Shown: positions 46,678-55,379, counted from the stretch's first letter. The stretch: DNA of 64,000 bases from Cyanobacterium sp. T60_A2020_053 (GCA_015272165.1 JACYMF010000105.1:1-64000), one strand, 5' to 3'. Made by a program: numbers and translations. The notes: generated from the sequence alone by a model not told the origin.

Positions 46678-47025
46678 ATGAATTGGCAAATATTATTTCA
46701 CGATGACTTCATGCCAGAATTTGATGAATTTAGTCAAGATGTACAAAATGAACTATTAGCTATTGCTAATCGCCTTCAAGAAAAAGGACCACGACTAGGA
46801 AGACCATTAGTAGATACATTGGAAGGCTCAAAACACAGTAATATGAAAGAAATTAGATTCAATGCTGATAATGGTGTTTGGCGAATAGCTTTTGCGTTTG
46901 ATCCTCAAAGAAATGCTATTCTGTTAGTGGGTGGTGATAAATCAGGTATAAGTCAAAAAATGTTTTATAAAAAATTGATTAAAAAAGCTGATTCTCGCTA
47001 TAAAAAATATTTGAATGAACTTTAG
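46678..47025 (+). CDS. Type II toxin, RelE/HigB (phage Gp49-like) family
   Basis: The 115-residue basic protein has features of the Gp49-like toxin family: KGPRLGRPLVDTLEGSKHSNMKEIRF (about residues 41-66), GVWRIAFAFDPQRNAILLVGGDKSG (about 71-95) and a Lys/Arg-rich C-terminus. Such toxins cleave mRNA on ribosomes. The following antitoxin gene lacks its DNA-binding domain, so control of this toxin is in doubt, or the toxin is already weakened. A family B element lies just upstream. Confidence 0.82.
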   Translation: MNWQILFHDDFMPEFDEFSQDVQNELLAIANRLQEKGPRLGRPLVDTLEGSKHSNMKEIRFNADNGVWRIAFAFDPQRNAILLVGGDKSGISQKMFYKKLIKKADSRYKKYLNEL

Positions 47026-47035
47026 TGGAAAAATA

Positions 47036-47209
47036 ATGGCTATAACACTAGAAGAAATAATGGCAAAAATGCCGGAAGAACGTCAAAACAAAATCATAGC
47101 AAGAGCGCAAGAATTAAAACAAGAAGAAGAAAAAACTATTGTAGTTAGAAAAAAAAGCAACTGGGATAAATTGAGGAATTATAATGAATTATCGAGACCC
47201 TTTAAATGA
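47036..47209 (+). pseudogene. Truncated antitoxin of the HigB-like toxin
   Basis: The 57-residue frame starts MAITLEEIMAKMPEERQNKI, the usual N-terminus of HigA-type antitoxins paired with Gp49-like toxins. Those proteins normally continue with about 60 residues of helix-turn-helix. Here the sequence ends instead with SNWDKLRNYNELSRPFK and runs 26 bp into thyX. The domain seems to have been lost by a deletion that fused the remnant to the thyX leader, although an intact short protein that only blocks the toxin is possible. Confidence 0.65.
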
Positions 47210-47909
47210 TGGCAAGAGTAGAATCGAGTTAATTGATTCTTTAGGCAATGATTTAAGTATTGTTAATGATGCAAGGGCTTCTTTTGACAAGGTTTCTTCG
47301 GCGTTAGAGGAAAAAGATATTAAGCTAATCAAGTATTTGATCAAACATGAACATACTAGCCCTTTTCGGGGGGTGGTGTTTAAGTTTAAGGTAAAAGCGC
47401 CCCTCTACATTTGCCGTCAGTGGTGGAAACACGTCATCGCTAGTAACCACAATGATGAGCAGTTAGGCTGGAATGAAAAAAGTTTTCGTTATGTATCGAT
47501 AGACGATAGTAATGAGTTTTATATTCCCCAAAATTTCAGACAGCAATCAAGCAATAATAAACAGGCTACGGAGGGTAGTTTAGCGCCCTCCGAAAATCAA
47601 TTAGCGATTTCTATTTATGAAAAGCAGTGTCAGGCTAGTTATGAAGCCTATAGTCAATTATTACAGTTAGGAGTAGGTAGGGAACAAGCTAGGGGGGTTT
47701 TAGTTCCTTCTGTTTATACTTCTTGGGTTTGGACTGTTTCTCTTCAGGCTTTGTTAAATTTTATTGCTTTGAGGAGGGGCGCCGGGGCGCAGTCAGAAAT
47801 CGGCGCTTATGCCCAAGCTATTCTTGATTTAATTACCCCCATTGTGCCTGAGACGACGGGCGCTTGGCTTTCTGACAATAATACCTCAGTTGGATGCAAG
47901 AATGCCTGA
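47184..47909 (+). CDS. thyX: FAD-dependent thymidylate synthase ThyX
   Basis: ThyX makes dTMP from dUMP with FAD and methylene-tetrahydrofolate. The 241-residue protein has HEHTSPFRGVVFKFKVKAPL and YICRQWWKHVIASNH near residues 50-90. The ThyX motif RHRxxSxNExSxR is altered: KHVIASN is followed by an inserted HNDEQLGW before NEKSFRY. C-terminal LNFIALRRGAGAQSEIGAYAQ holds the conserved Arg region. A GAGG site precedes the ATG, which overlaps the truncated antitoxin frame. The fold is clear; the altered motif resembles a cyanobacterial subgroup. Confidence 0.88.
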   Translation: MNYRDPLNDGKSRIELIDSLGNDLSIVNDARASFDKVSSALEEKDIKLIKYLIKHEHTSPFRGVVFKFKVKAPLYICRQWWKHVIASNHNDEQLGWNEKSFRYVSIDDSNEFYIPQNFRQQSSNNKQATEGSLAPSENQLAISIYEKQCQASYEAYSQLLQLGVGREQARGVLVPSVYTSWVWTVSLQALLNFIALRRGAGAQSEIGAYAQAILDLITPIVPETTGAWLSDNNTSVGCKNA

Positions 47910-48003
47910 TAAGGGCAGGTTTCAGGTTGCAGGTTGCAGGTTTCAGGTGTAATTTTCAGACGATGATATAATTCGAGCAAAAAGTTGAACCGACGAAATG
48001 AAT

Positions 48004-48262
48004 TAGGGGTTGCTGAAAAAGTATTTTGGTGAGGGGAGGTATCAGGCTTCAGGTGTCAGGTTTCAGGTAGAATGCTGATAAATTAAAGACTTTAGCCAAA
48101 TAGTTACTTTTTATAAATTGCTCATTTGTATCAATTATTTTTGATTCGGATGGAAAAAATAGAGTATTTTTAGAGAAAAAAGTCAATTTATGACACTTTT
48201 TTTTATGTGTAATAGACTTTAAACCTTTATTTGACAAGGGTTTTGATTTATTCAGCAGACCC
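48004..48262 (-). mobile_element. Family C miniature element, full length, inverted (about 260 bp)
   Basis: The left end TAGGGGTTGCTGAAAAAG and the inverted right end GGGTCTGCTGAATAAATC enclose the same core as 34255-34514 in reverse order, including CCTGAAA-type heptamers. GAATTA borders both sides (47999 region and 48263-48268), a probable 6-bp duplication. Confidence 0.85.
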
Positions 48263-48333
48263 GAATTAAGATATATTTTTTGTCAATTCTTTCACCTAAT
48301 ACCTAACACCTGATACCTGACACCTTTACAGCA

Positions 48334-48374
48334 CAAAAAAATCACCCTTCATCATATTTGATTAAACGGGTGAT
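48334..48374 (-). terminator. Rho-independent terminator of the hliP gene
   Basis: On the minus strand the inverted repeat ATCACCC/GGGTGAT (48341-48347 and 48368-48374) is followed by seven T residues. It lies 22 bp after the hliP stop. Confidence 0.8.
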
Positions 48375-48396
48375 TGTCAAGGAAACTAATGAGTCA

Positions 48397-48567
48397 TTAC
48401 ATTAAACCTAACCAAGAAAGTAATCCTTGTCCGGTAGTATATTCAATGGCGAGAGTGATGATAAAGCCCATCATTGCGGCTCTACCGTTTAATTTTTCGG
48501 AATAAAGGTTAAAACCAAATTTAGGGTCTTCCATATTGGGGGTTGTGGTCGGTTTGTTATTTGCCAT
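48397..48567 (-). CDS. High-light-inducible protein / one-helix chlorophyll-binding protein
   Basis: This 56-residue gene is easily missed because of its size. The product starts MANNKPTTTPNMEDPKFGFN, and the helix NLYSEKLNGRAAMMGFIITL carries the ExxNGRxAMxGF chlorophyll-binding motif of Hli/ELIP proteins. It would sit in the thylakoid membrane, bind chlorophyll and carotenoid and protect photosystem assembly intermediates. An AAAGGA site precedes the ATG, and a strong terminator follows. The second copy of the 346-bp repeat lies 131 bp upstream in divergent position. Confidence 0.92.
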   Translation of the reverse strand: MANNKPTTTPNMEDPKFGFNLYSEKLNGRAAMMGFIITLAIEYTTGQGLLSWLGLM

Positions 48568-48698
48568 GATTTTTTCCTTTTGTGGTTATTTATTGCTAAA
48601 ACTCTTTGTTAAGTTTCATTAATATGATAACATTTCATTGCGTAAAATTTTGTTATGAAATAAGGTTTTTTGAAAAACGGTGATATGGTGAAAGAGAT

Positions 48699-49044
48699 AT
48701 TTACTAAATCTTAGATTTTCTATATAAACGGATATAAAATGACATAAAAGGACAAATAAATAAAAAGTTTGTGAAAGTATTCGATTTCGGTTTCAGAAAA
48801 GTAATATTTGATGTACGATAAAGGGAGATTTTGGTTGCCCCTTTTGGGGAAGTACCTTACAAAAATAGGATAGTAATACTATTAACGCTTCCGTGGGTGA
48901 AGCAGTCTGTTAAATCAGATAACATAAGTGTCTTAAAAATATTTTTTAAGGCTTTGAGGGATACCTCCTTTTGAGTATTTTACTCAAATGCTATTGCAGT
49001 TTATTACGGTATATGCCGTTTTATTCTGCATAAACGTATCAGAA
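48699..49044. repeat. 346-bp identical direct repeat, copy 2
   Basis: This copy is the same as 1011-1356. The 9-bp GAGATATTT occurs at 48694-48702 and again at 49045-49053, so this copy looks like an insertion with a target duplication, the unit then being 48703-49044. The termini do not form an obvious inverted repeat. It ends 29 bp before the LmeA/pentapeptide gene and may supply that gene's promoter or leader. Confidence 0.85.
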
Positions 49045-49073
49045 GAGATATTTTTTACTACTAAATTAAGACG

Positions 49074-50090
49074 ATGTTAGACTGCCCTTTATTAAAGTTA
49101 GAAAATCACTGCCCTGAGTGTGTATCGATGGATTTAAAGATGATTCCTCTCGACAGTCAGCAGTTTGAATTACGTCTTAATGTTAGTTTGGCACAACCTG
49201 AGATAAGTATTCTAACGGGGAAGATGCGCTTGGGGTTACGGGCGCTGACATTGGGATTAGATTTGCAGGATGTGAGTTTGGTGGCGGTTAAAGATTTGGA
49301 TTCATCTTTCATCAAAAGGGTTAATAATCCTTTATCTCGTTTGCCTCATTGGGAAATTCGTCATTTACCTAACCAAAAGTTTTTACAGGATGATTTAACT
49401 GATGTTGCTTTGGGGGTGGTGAAGATAACTAATGCAGAAGATTTTCGTCTTGGAGTAACATTGACTTGTAAACCAGCGCACGTCTATCTGAGCGATATTG
49501 AGGGGTTATGGCGTCACGATATTACCCCGAATAAACATGGCATTTTAGAAAGAAAGTTGGCTAAGTTTATCTATCAAACGAGGTTAAATCCTTTTGTTAG
49601 TGAGGTAATTTTTGCTACTACTGACAGGGAAGTTAATCATAATTCTGATACTTTAACCAGCGCCCTCCACCAAAATTTAAAAGATACTTTACAGTTAATT
49701 TATCAAGCTAATCAAGATAATTTTGTCGAGTTGGCAAATATTGCGGAGTTGAATTTGTTAACGGATTTTGCCGGTGCTGATTTGACGGGCGCTAATTTGA
49801 GTGGGCTAAAGCTAAGTAGTGCTAATTTAAAGTATGCTAATTTGAGAGGCGCTGATTTGACCGATACTGATTTGAGTGAGGCTAATTTGAGTTATTCTCG
49901 TCTCAATGGCGCTGATTTGACGGGCGCTTATCTGGAAGGGGCAAATCTTCGTTACTGTAATTTGCAATCGGCTAGTTTGGCTTTGGCTAATGTGATGGGC
50001 GCTGACCTTAGTTATGCTAATCTCATTAATACTAATTTGACTAACACCAGTCTCTCTCAAGCTACGGTGGAGGGCGCTGTTTTTAATTAG
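49074..50090 (+). CDS. LmeA family (DUF2993) protein with C-terminal pentapeptide repeats
   Basis: The N-terminal part (about residues 1-225) resembles the DUF2993/LmeA phospholipid-binding domain, with KMRLGLRALTLGLDLQDVSLV and TPNKHGILERKLAKFIYQTRLNPF. The C-terminal part (about 230-338) is made of about 20 pentapeptide repeats of the A(D/N)LxG type, such as ADLTGANLSGLKLSSANL, which fold as a right-handed beta-helix. Many repeats are encoded by the iterated GGCGCT motif. The TAG stop is formed at the junction with a family C element; before the insertion the frame would have run on into TATCCG, so the C-terminus was probably altered. Confidence 0.82.
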   Translation: MLDCPLLKLENHCPECVSMDLKMIPLDSQQFELRLNVSLAQPEISILTGKMRLGLRALTLGLDLQDVSLVAVKDLDSSFIKRVNNPLSRLPHWEIRHLPNQKFLQDDLTDVALGVVKITNAEDFRLGVTLTCKPAHVYLSDIEGLWRHDITPNKHGILERKLAKFIYQTRLNPFVSEVIFATTDREVNHNSDTLTSALHQNLKDTLQLIYQANQDNFVELANIAELNLLTDFAGADLTGANLSGLKLSSANLKYANLRGADLTDTDLSEANLSYSRLNGADLTGAYLEGANLRYCNLQSASLALANVMGADLSYANLINTNLTNTSLSQATVEGAVFN

Positions 50091-50348
50091 GTGTTGCTGA
50101 ATAAATCAAAAATCTTGTCAAATAAACATTTTTAGCATCATAAAAACCCAAAAAAGTGCCAAAAATAGGGGTTTTTAAGAGAAAATACTGTATTTTCTGG
50201 TCACTAATCGACAATTTTTAATAAAAGCTCAAAATTTATCACAGTATTCAGTTATGCTAAAGTCTTTAATTTATCAGCATTCTACCTGAAACCTGACACC
50301 TGAAGCCTGATACCTCCCCTCACCAAAATACTTTTTCAGCAAACCCTA
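50088..50348 (+). mobile_element. Family C miniature element, full length (about 260 bp)
   Basis: The ends GGTGTTGCTGAATAAATC and, inverted, GGGTTTGCTGAAAAAG are flanked by TAATTA at 50084-50089 and 50347-50352, a 6-bp target duplication. The core has CCTGACA-type heptamers near the right end. The junction TA-G forms the stop of the upstream gene. Confidence 0.88.
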
Positions 50349-50495
50349 ATTATCCGAACTTTATATTACTTTTGACTCTGCTTCCCCTTCTAAAATTGAT
50401 ATGTTTGATTCGACTTGGAAAATCCTCTGCAATTGAAGTGGTTAATAAATGTTAGATTATTGATCAATTTGACTGTTGTCCATTTAAAGAGGTTC

Positions 50496-52592
50496 ATGGA
50501 AAACTTATTATCTTCAATTCCCAGTAGTCCCGTTATTACCTTCACCATCTTATTATTAATCATTCTCACTGTACCGCCTATCTTTGAAAAAATTAAGTTA
50601 CCCGGTTTAGTTGGTTTGCTGGTGGCTGGGGTAGTATTTGGTACTGATGGTTTAGGCTTATTAGAGGCTAATAATGAGTCAGTAAAACTCTTGGCGGATA
50701 TTGGCAAAATTTATTTAATGTTTGTGGCTGGTTTAGAAATTGATCTGGAAGATTTTCGTCGTAGTCGTAATCGATCTTTTTTATTTGGGGTTTTTACTTT
50801 CATTTTTCCCCTGATTATTGGCACTGCTTTAGGATTAAGTTTTGGTATAGGTTTAAATGCTTCGGTGTTAATTGGCTCTCTCTTAGCTTCTCATACTCTG
50901 TTGGGTTATCCTATCGTTAATCGTTTGGGAGTGGTAGGTAATGAAGCAGTAGTGGTTACCATCGGTGCGACTATTGTTACTGATACTGCTGCTTTGTTAG
51001 TATTAGCCATTTGTATTTCTATTCACGGTGGTGATTTTTCTTTAGCTAGTTTAGTAATTCAGTTGTTAAGTTTAGCTATTTATGCGGTGGTGGTGTTATA
51101 TGGATTTGATCGGGTGGGAAAAGAGTATTTTCGTCGTACGGGGGATGAGCAGAGTAACCAGTTTTTATTTGTTCTTTTAGCGGTTTTTCTTGCGTCGGTG
51201 GGCGCTCAGGTGATTAATATTGATATTATTGTGGGCGCTTTTCTGGCTGGGTTAGCTGTTAATGATGTGGTGGGAAATGGTCCTGTTAAGGAAAAAATTG
51301 AGTTTGTGGGTAGTACGTTATTTATTCCCTGTTTTTTCGTTTCCATGGGTTTATTGTTGAATGTTTCTAGTTTTATCACCACTTTAAGCGAAGATTTCTT
51401 ATTAACTGTTGCCATTGTGGTCGGTTTATTTGTTGGGAAATTTTTAGCGGCCTTAGCTTCTAAATATGTGTTTCGTTATGATTGGGATCAATGTTTGACC
51501 ATGTGGTCTTTATCTTTACCACAGGTAGCAGCAACTTTGGCGGCGACTTTAGCTGGTGTTAAGGCTGGATTACTTTCTGATTCGGTTTTTAATGCGGTAA
51601 TTGTATTAATGTTGGCTACTTCTTTGGCTGGACCAATTTTAACGGGTAAATTTGCTCCCAAACTGCGCCCTTCCCTTATTCCGTTTCCTGAAAAACCTAC
51701 TACAAAAGCAACTGATCTTCCCCTCAACGATGAGGAGAAGAATTTTATTGGTGAGGATTCTCTGATTAATCATCCTTTTACCGTAGTTGTGCCGATTAAT
51801 AATCCTAATACGGAAAAGTTTTTGATTGAAATGGGAGCCATGTTAGCCCGTTATGAGTCGGGGATGATTATTCCTCTGTCGGTGGCTAAGGCTCATGTTC
51901 ACATGGATGAACCGGAGTTGGATGAAGAAATGAACCAAAGTGATAAATTAATGGCAAGGGCGCTGAGATATAGCGAAGAGTTTGCCATTACCTCAAAACC
52001 TGTGGTGCGTATTGATGATGACGTGGCGGAGGGTATCAGTCGCACGGCAAGAGAAAATAACGCTAGTCTAATTGTCATGGGTTGGACTCCTATTACTACT
52101 ATTCAGGCTCGTTTATTTGGTAATTTGATTGATAACGTGTTTTGGTCTTCCCATTGCCCCGTGGCAGTGATGAAGTTATTGGATGAACCCAGTAATATTC
52201 GCCGTATTCTTGTGCCGGTTAAAAATATTGATCTAAAAACTATTAAAACGATCCATTTTGCTTCTATTTTTGCTGATAGTAACCATGGCAGTGTAACTCT
52301 TTTGCACATTCACAACCGAAAAGCCACTAAAAATGAAATTACTTTATTTCAAACTGCCTTGAGGGGCGCTATTACTCAAATTTCTGAAAAGGTGGAAATT
52401 ATCATCAAAACTCTTCGTTATGAAGATACAGCAGAGGCGATCATTCATACTGCTAATAAATATGATTTTGATTTAGTTGTATTGCGTTCAGTTAGAAGAC
52501 GCACGGCTGGAGGTTTATCCGTTAGTGATGTCACAACTCAGACTATCAAAAAACTGCGGCGCTCGGTTATTTTATTTGGTGAACCCCATTAA
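50496..52592 (+). CDS. Na+(K+)/H+ antiporter, CPA2 type, with universal stress protein domains
   Basis: The 698-residue protein has an N-terminal antiporter domain (about residues 10-400, about 12 membrane segments, with LLADIGKIYLMFVAGLEIDLEDF and the ion-site region GATIVTDTAALLVLAI) and a soluble C-terminal half with two UspA-like domains (about 440-690, ending in VVLRSVRRRTAGG and SVILFGEPH). The architecture matches cyanobacterial NhaS-type antiporters such as the NhaS5 group, but the exact ion is uncertain. The frame is open from 50415, but the ATG at 50496 has an AGAGG site before it and starts just ahead of the first helix. Confidence 0.85.
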   Translation: MENLLSSIPSSPVITFTILLLIILTVPPIFEKIKLPGLVGLLVAGVVFGTDGLGLLEANNESVKLLADIGKIYLMFVAGLEIDLEDFRRSRNRSFLFGVFTFIFPLIIGTALGLSFGIGLNASVLIGSLLASHTLLGYPIVNRLGVVGNEAVVVTIGATIVTDTAALLVLAICISIHGGDFSLASLVIQLLSLAIYAVVVLYGFDRVGKEYFRRTGDEQSNQFLFVLLAVFLASVGAQVINIDIIVGAFLAGLAVNDVVGNGPVKEKIEFVGSTLFIPCFFVSMGLLLNVSSFITTLSEDFLLTVAIVVGLFVGKFLAALASKYVFRYDWDQCLTMWSLSLPQVAATLAATLAGVKAGLLSDSVFNAVIVLMLATSLAGPILTGKFAPKLRPSLIPFPEKPTTKATDLPLNDEEKNFIGEDSLINHPFTVVVPINNPNTEKFLIEMGAMLARYESGMIIPLSVAKAHVHMDEPELDEEMNQSDKLMARALRYSEEFAITSKPVVRIDDDVAEGISRTARENNASLIVMGWTPITTIQARLFGNLIDNVFWSSHCPVAVMKLLDEPSNIRRILVPVKNIDLKTIKTIHFASIFADSNHGSVTLLHIHNRKATKNEITLFQTALRGAITQISEKVEIIIKTLRYEDTAEAIIHTANKYDFDLVVLRSVRRRTAGGLSVSDVTTQTIKKLRRSVILFGEPH

Positions 52593-52735
52593 ACAATTGA
52601 TAATTGATAATTGATAATGGGTAATTGGAGGGCGCTGGGGCGAGAAAAAATATTCGAGGCATCTTATCACTAAATTATTAAAATCTGTTTAACATTATTA
52701 AGCGCCCACCCTAGACAGGCAAAAAAATAAGGGGT

Positions 52736-53223
52736 AAATTCCCCTTTGAAGCCGAAGCATATTTAGATCATGCCATCTTAGGAAGCAGGGGATTTTCAAA
52801 GTCAGGATCAAAATTGATTTGTTTTTGACAAGAAGACAATATAAGGATGATCCCCCCCAACCCCCCTTAAAAAGGGGGGAGATTCAGGGAGACAGGAGGA
52901 TTTTTTACTATTAATTGATTTATTAGTAGTTAAAAACCTCTGAATTTCAGATTATTGGCTAGTTTGAGAAACTAACATTTTTGAGAATGAAAACGCCCTG
53001 CTTAGGAAGCAGACTCAAAGAATGTAGTCAAATTTTATTAGACATTGAAGAAACATCCGCAGACAGTATCTTTGGTTTTCCTGACAATAAAAAACTACAG
53101 TCATCTATGACTCTTTTTAACCTTATTTCTGACTCGTCTCCTGTTTTTGAGGAGGTTTTGGCTAAGTTTTTTGATGGTCAACAAGACAATAAAACCTTAG
53201 AATTATTGGATTTCTTCTATTAG
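52736..53223 (+). pseudogene. DUF1810 family gene, truncated and split by a miniature transposon
   Basis: The reading frame before 52786 gives PFEAEAYLDHAILGS, and after the element (from 53002) it resumes LGSRLKECSQILLDIEETSA, IFGFPDNKKLQSSMTLF and VLAKFFDGQQDNKTLELLDFFY. Together these match the C-terminal two thirds of DUF1810 proteins. Family A element 52786-53000 splits the frame with a 9-bp duplication CTTAGGAAG. The N-terminal third is not visible upstream, where low-complexity repeats lie, so the gene is doubly broken. An apparent frame from 52981 reads through the element end and is not a real start. Confidence 0.88.
52786..53000. mobile_element. Family A miniature transposon, copy 2 (215 bp)
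   Basis: The ends are CAGGGGATTTTCA and, inverted, CAGGGCGTTTTCA. The perfect 9-bp duplication CTTAGGAAG lies at 52777-52785 and 53001-53009. The sequence differs from copy 1 (20112-20326) at two bases near the left end, so both moved recently. No transposase is encoded. Confidence 0.94.
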
Positions 53224-53248
53224 AGCTATTTTCAGGGCTGAATCCGGT

Positions 53249-53275
53249 AAGGGTTGAATATTATTCAACCCCTAC
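53249..53275. repeat. Palindrome AGGGTTGAATATTATTCAACCC
   Basis: The half-site GGGTTGAAT pairs with ATTCAACCC. It follows the DUF1810 remnant and precedes a family C end fragment (about 53300-53345, CAAAATACTTTTTTATCAACGCCTAA in diverged form). Confidence 0.7.
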
Positions 53276-53436
53276 AAGCTAAGGAAAAGTAATTTTTGGA
53301 GATGTCTCATCACCGACACCCAAAATACTTTTTTATCAACGCCTAAGTATTGACTTCTTGACTTATTGTTAAAATTAGAGTTTTCTCTGGTAATTACTAA
53401 TTAAAATAGTGAGAAAATAATATTTGATAGCAAGAT

Positions 53437-54606
53437 ATGATTAAATTAGCCCAGAGAATTGCTCAGGTCAATGAATCCATTACTTTAACCATTACGGCGC
53501 GCGCCAAAGCCATGAAGGCTGAAGGTCTTGATGTTTGTAGTTTTAGTGCTGGTGAGCCTGATTTTGACACCCCCATTCATATTAAAGAAGCAGCTAAAAA
53601 AGCCCTTGATGAAGGTAAAACTAAATACGGTGCTGCCGCAGGGGAATTAAAGTTAAGAGAAGCTATTGCTCGTAAACTGAAGGAATATAATAACCTTAGC
53701 TATCAACCTGAAAATATTATTGTCACCAACGGGGGAAAACATTCTCTTTATAATTTAATCATGGCATTGATTGAACCGGGTGACGAGGTAATTATCCCTT
53801 CCCCTTATTGGTTAAGTTATCCCGAAATGGTAACACTCGCCGCAGGAAAATCAGTGATTGTGCCTACCAGCGCCCTCAACCAGTACAAAATCACTCCTGA
53901 ACAATTAAAATCCGCCATCACTCCCCAAACTAAATTATTTGTACTTAATTCTCCTTCTAATCCGACGGGCGCTGTTTACACTCCTGAAGAAATTAAAGCC
54001 CTCGCGCAAGTGATTATTGACCATGATATTTTAGTAGTATCCGATGAAATTTACGAAAAAATTCTCTATGACGGCGCCACTCATTTAAGTATCGGTGCGG
54101 TTAATGAAGAAATCTTTAAACGTACTATTATTAGTAATGGTTTTGCTAAAGCATACTCCATGACGGGATGGCGTTTAGGTTATGTAGCTGCACCACTTGA
54201 AATTACCAAAGCTATGATTAAAATACAAGGACATAGTACCTCTAATGTCTGTACTTTTGCTCAATATGGGGGCATAAGTGCGCTGGAATCTTCCCAAGAA
54301 TGCGTCAGCGAAATGCTCAAAGCCTTCGGCGTGCGCCGAGAAGTAATGTACAACAAAATTAAAGCTATACCTCAAATCAGCGCCCCTCTCCCTGACGGCG
54401 CATTTTATCTTTTTGTGGACATTAGTGCCACAGGTTTAAATTCCCTTGATTTTTGCCAAAAACTACTCCAAGAAGAACAAGTTGCTACCATTCCGGGTAT
54501 TGCTTTTGGAGAAGATAAATGTATTCGTTTTTCCTACGCCACTGACATGGCAACTATCGAAAAAGGTTTAGATAAATTTGCTCGATTTGTCGATCAACTC
54601 ACCTAA
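53437..54606 (+). CDS. aspC: Pyridoxal phosphate-dependent aspartate aminotransferase
   Basis: The enzyme transfers the amino group between aspartate and oxoglutarate. The 389-residue class I fold-type protein has [16 protein letters not shown] (about residues 39-54), [16 protein letters not shown] (about 171-186), [13 protein letters not shown] (about 203-215) and the PLP-binding Lys in [19 protein letters not shown] (about 235-253). The terminal [21 protein letters not shown] holds the conserved Arg neighbourhood. Prephenate or other keto-acid activity cannot be ruled out in subgroup I-beta enzymes. Confidence 0.92.
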   Translation: MIKLAQRIAQVNESITLTITARAKAMKAEGLDVCSFSAGEPDFDTPIHIKEAAKKALDEGKTKYGAAAGELKLREAIARKLKEYNNLSYQPENIIVTNGGKHSLYNLIMALIEPGDEVIIPSPYWLSYPEMVTLAAGKSVIVPTSALNQYKITPEQLKSAITPQTKLFVLNSPSNPTGAVYTPEEIKALAQVIIDHDILVVSDEIYEKILYDGATHLSIGAVNEEIFKRTIISNGFAKAYSMTGWRLGYVAAPLEITKAMIKIQGHSTSNVCTFAQYGGISALESSQECVSEMLKAFGVRREVMYNKIKAIPQISAPLPDGAFYLFVDISATGLNSLDFCQKLLQEEQVATIPGIAFGEDKCIRFSYATDMATIEKGLDKFARFVDQLT

Positions 54607-54759
54607 ATAGTGTCAAAAGGGCAAGAAAAGTTAGAATTTAGACAACAATTACTTCTACATTCTTCGTTTTCTATTCTTTTGAATAGTTGCATTTCCGAAT
54701 ATGAACAGTTATGATGGATTGTAAAGATTAAAAACAATCAAAAGGAGTCTTCTTTATTA

Positions 54760-54894
54760 ATGGGTCAAATAGAGAAAATCATCGAAAAAATCAAAGAGTG
54801 GACTCAAAAGTTAATTGAGGCATTGGCTGGACCTTCCGCCGAACCTGAACCTGAGTTAATTCCTATTCCAGTTAATGATCGTCGCTATCGTTAA
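54760..54894 (+). CDS. Small conserved-looking protein of 44 residues
   Basis: This short frame has a strong AAAAGGAG site 11 bases before its ATG and closes just before aroQ. The product is [20 protein letters not shown] followed by a short spacer, [10 protein letters not shown] and a basic end NDRRYR. The first half is a clear amphipathic helix with Ile/Leu on one face and Lys/Glu on the other, suggesting membrane-surface or protein binding. I do not recognise a family. The spacing to aroQ (5-14 bp) suggests co-transcription. Confidence 0.7.
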   Translation: MGQIEKIIEKIKEWTQKLIEALAGPSAEPEPELIPIPVNDRRYR

Positions 54895-54908
54895 TAACTG
54901 TGGAAAAC

Positions 54909-55376
54909 ATGGTAGAAACCGATCAAATGGATACTAGATCAAAAATTCTAGTATTACATGGACCAAATCTCAACCTATTGGGTACTAGAGAAACAGATAT
55001 TTACGGTAAATATACCTTAGCTGATCTTAATGAGACTTTAGTCAACGATAGTCTAACCCTAGGGGCAACGATTTTTGCCCATCAGTCTAACCACGAAGGA
55101 GAATTGGTCGATCTTATTCATCAAGCAAGGGGTTATGCTCAGGGAATTTTGATTAATGCTGGTGCTTATACCCATACCAGTATTGCCATTCGAGATGCCT
55201 TAGCTGGGGTGAATCTCCCTACGGTGGAGGTTCACATTAGTAATATCTATCGGCGAGAAGATTTTCGTCATCATTCTTATATAGCGCCCGTGGCCATTGG
55301 TCAAATTAGCGGTTTTGGGCTGGATAGTTACCGTCTTGGCTTACGTGCTTTAGTTAACTATGTCCAAAATCATTAG
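54909..55376 (+). CDS. aroQ: Type II 3-dehydroquinate dehydratase
   Basis: AroQ dehydrates 3-dehydroquinate to 3-dehydroshikimate in aromatic amino acid synthesis. The conserved [21 protein letters not shown] (nucleotide-like loop and active-site Tyr), [19 protein letters not shown] and [17 protein letters not shown] with [20 protein letters not shown] are all intact. The frame begins with GTG 54900, but ATG 54909 is a more likely start (155 residues). It follows the 44-residue gene and precedes the lipid kinase gene by 3 bp, a likely operon. Confidence 0.93.
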   Translation: MVETDQMDTRSKILVLHGPNLNLLGTRETDIYGKYTLADLNETLVNDSLTLGATIFAHQSNHEGELVDLIHQARGYAQGILINAGAYTHTSIAIRDALAGVNLPTVEVHISNIYRREDFRHHSYIAPVAIGQISGFGLDSYRLGLRALVNYVQNH

Positions 55377-55379
55377 GGG

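Noticed and set aside
48049-48237. 62-codon minus-strand frame
   Set aside because: It lies wholly inside a family C miniature element; its residues simply translate repeat sequence.
52981-53223. Apparent 80-residue gene
   Set aside because: Its start lies in the end of a miniature transposon; the rest is the C-terminal part of a broken DUF1810 gene.
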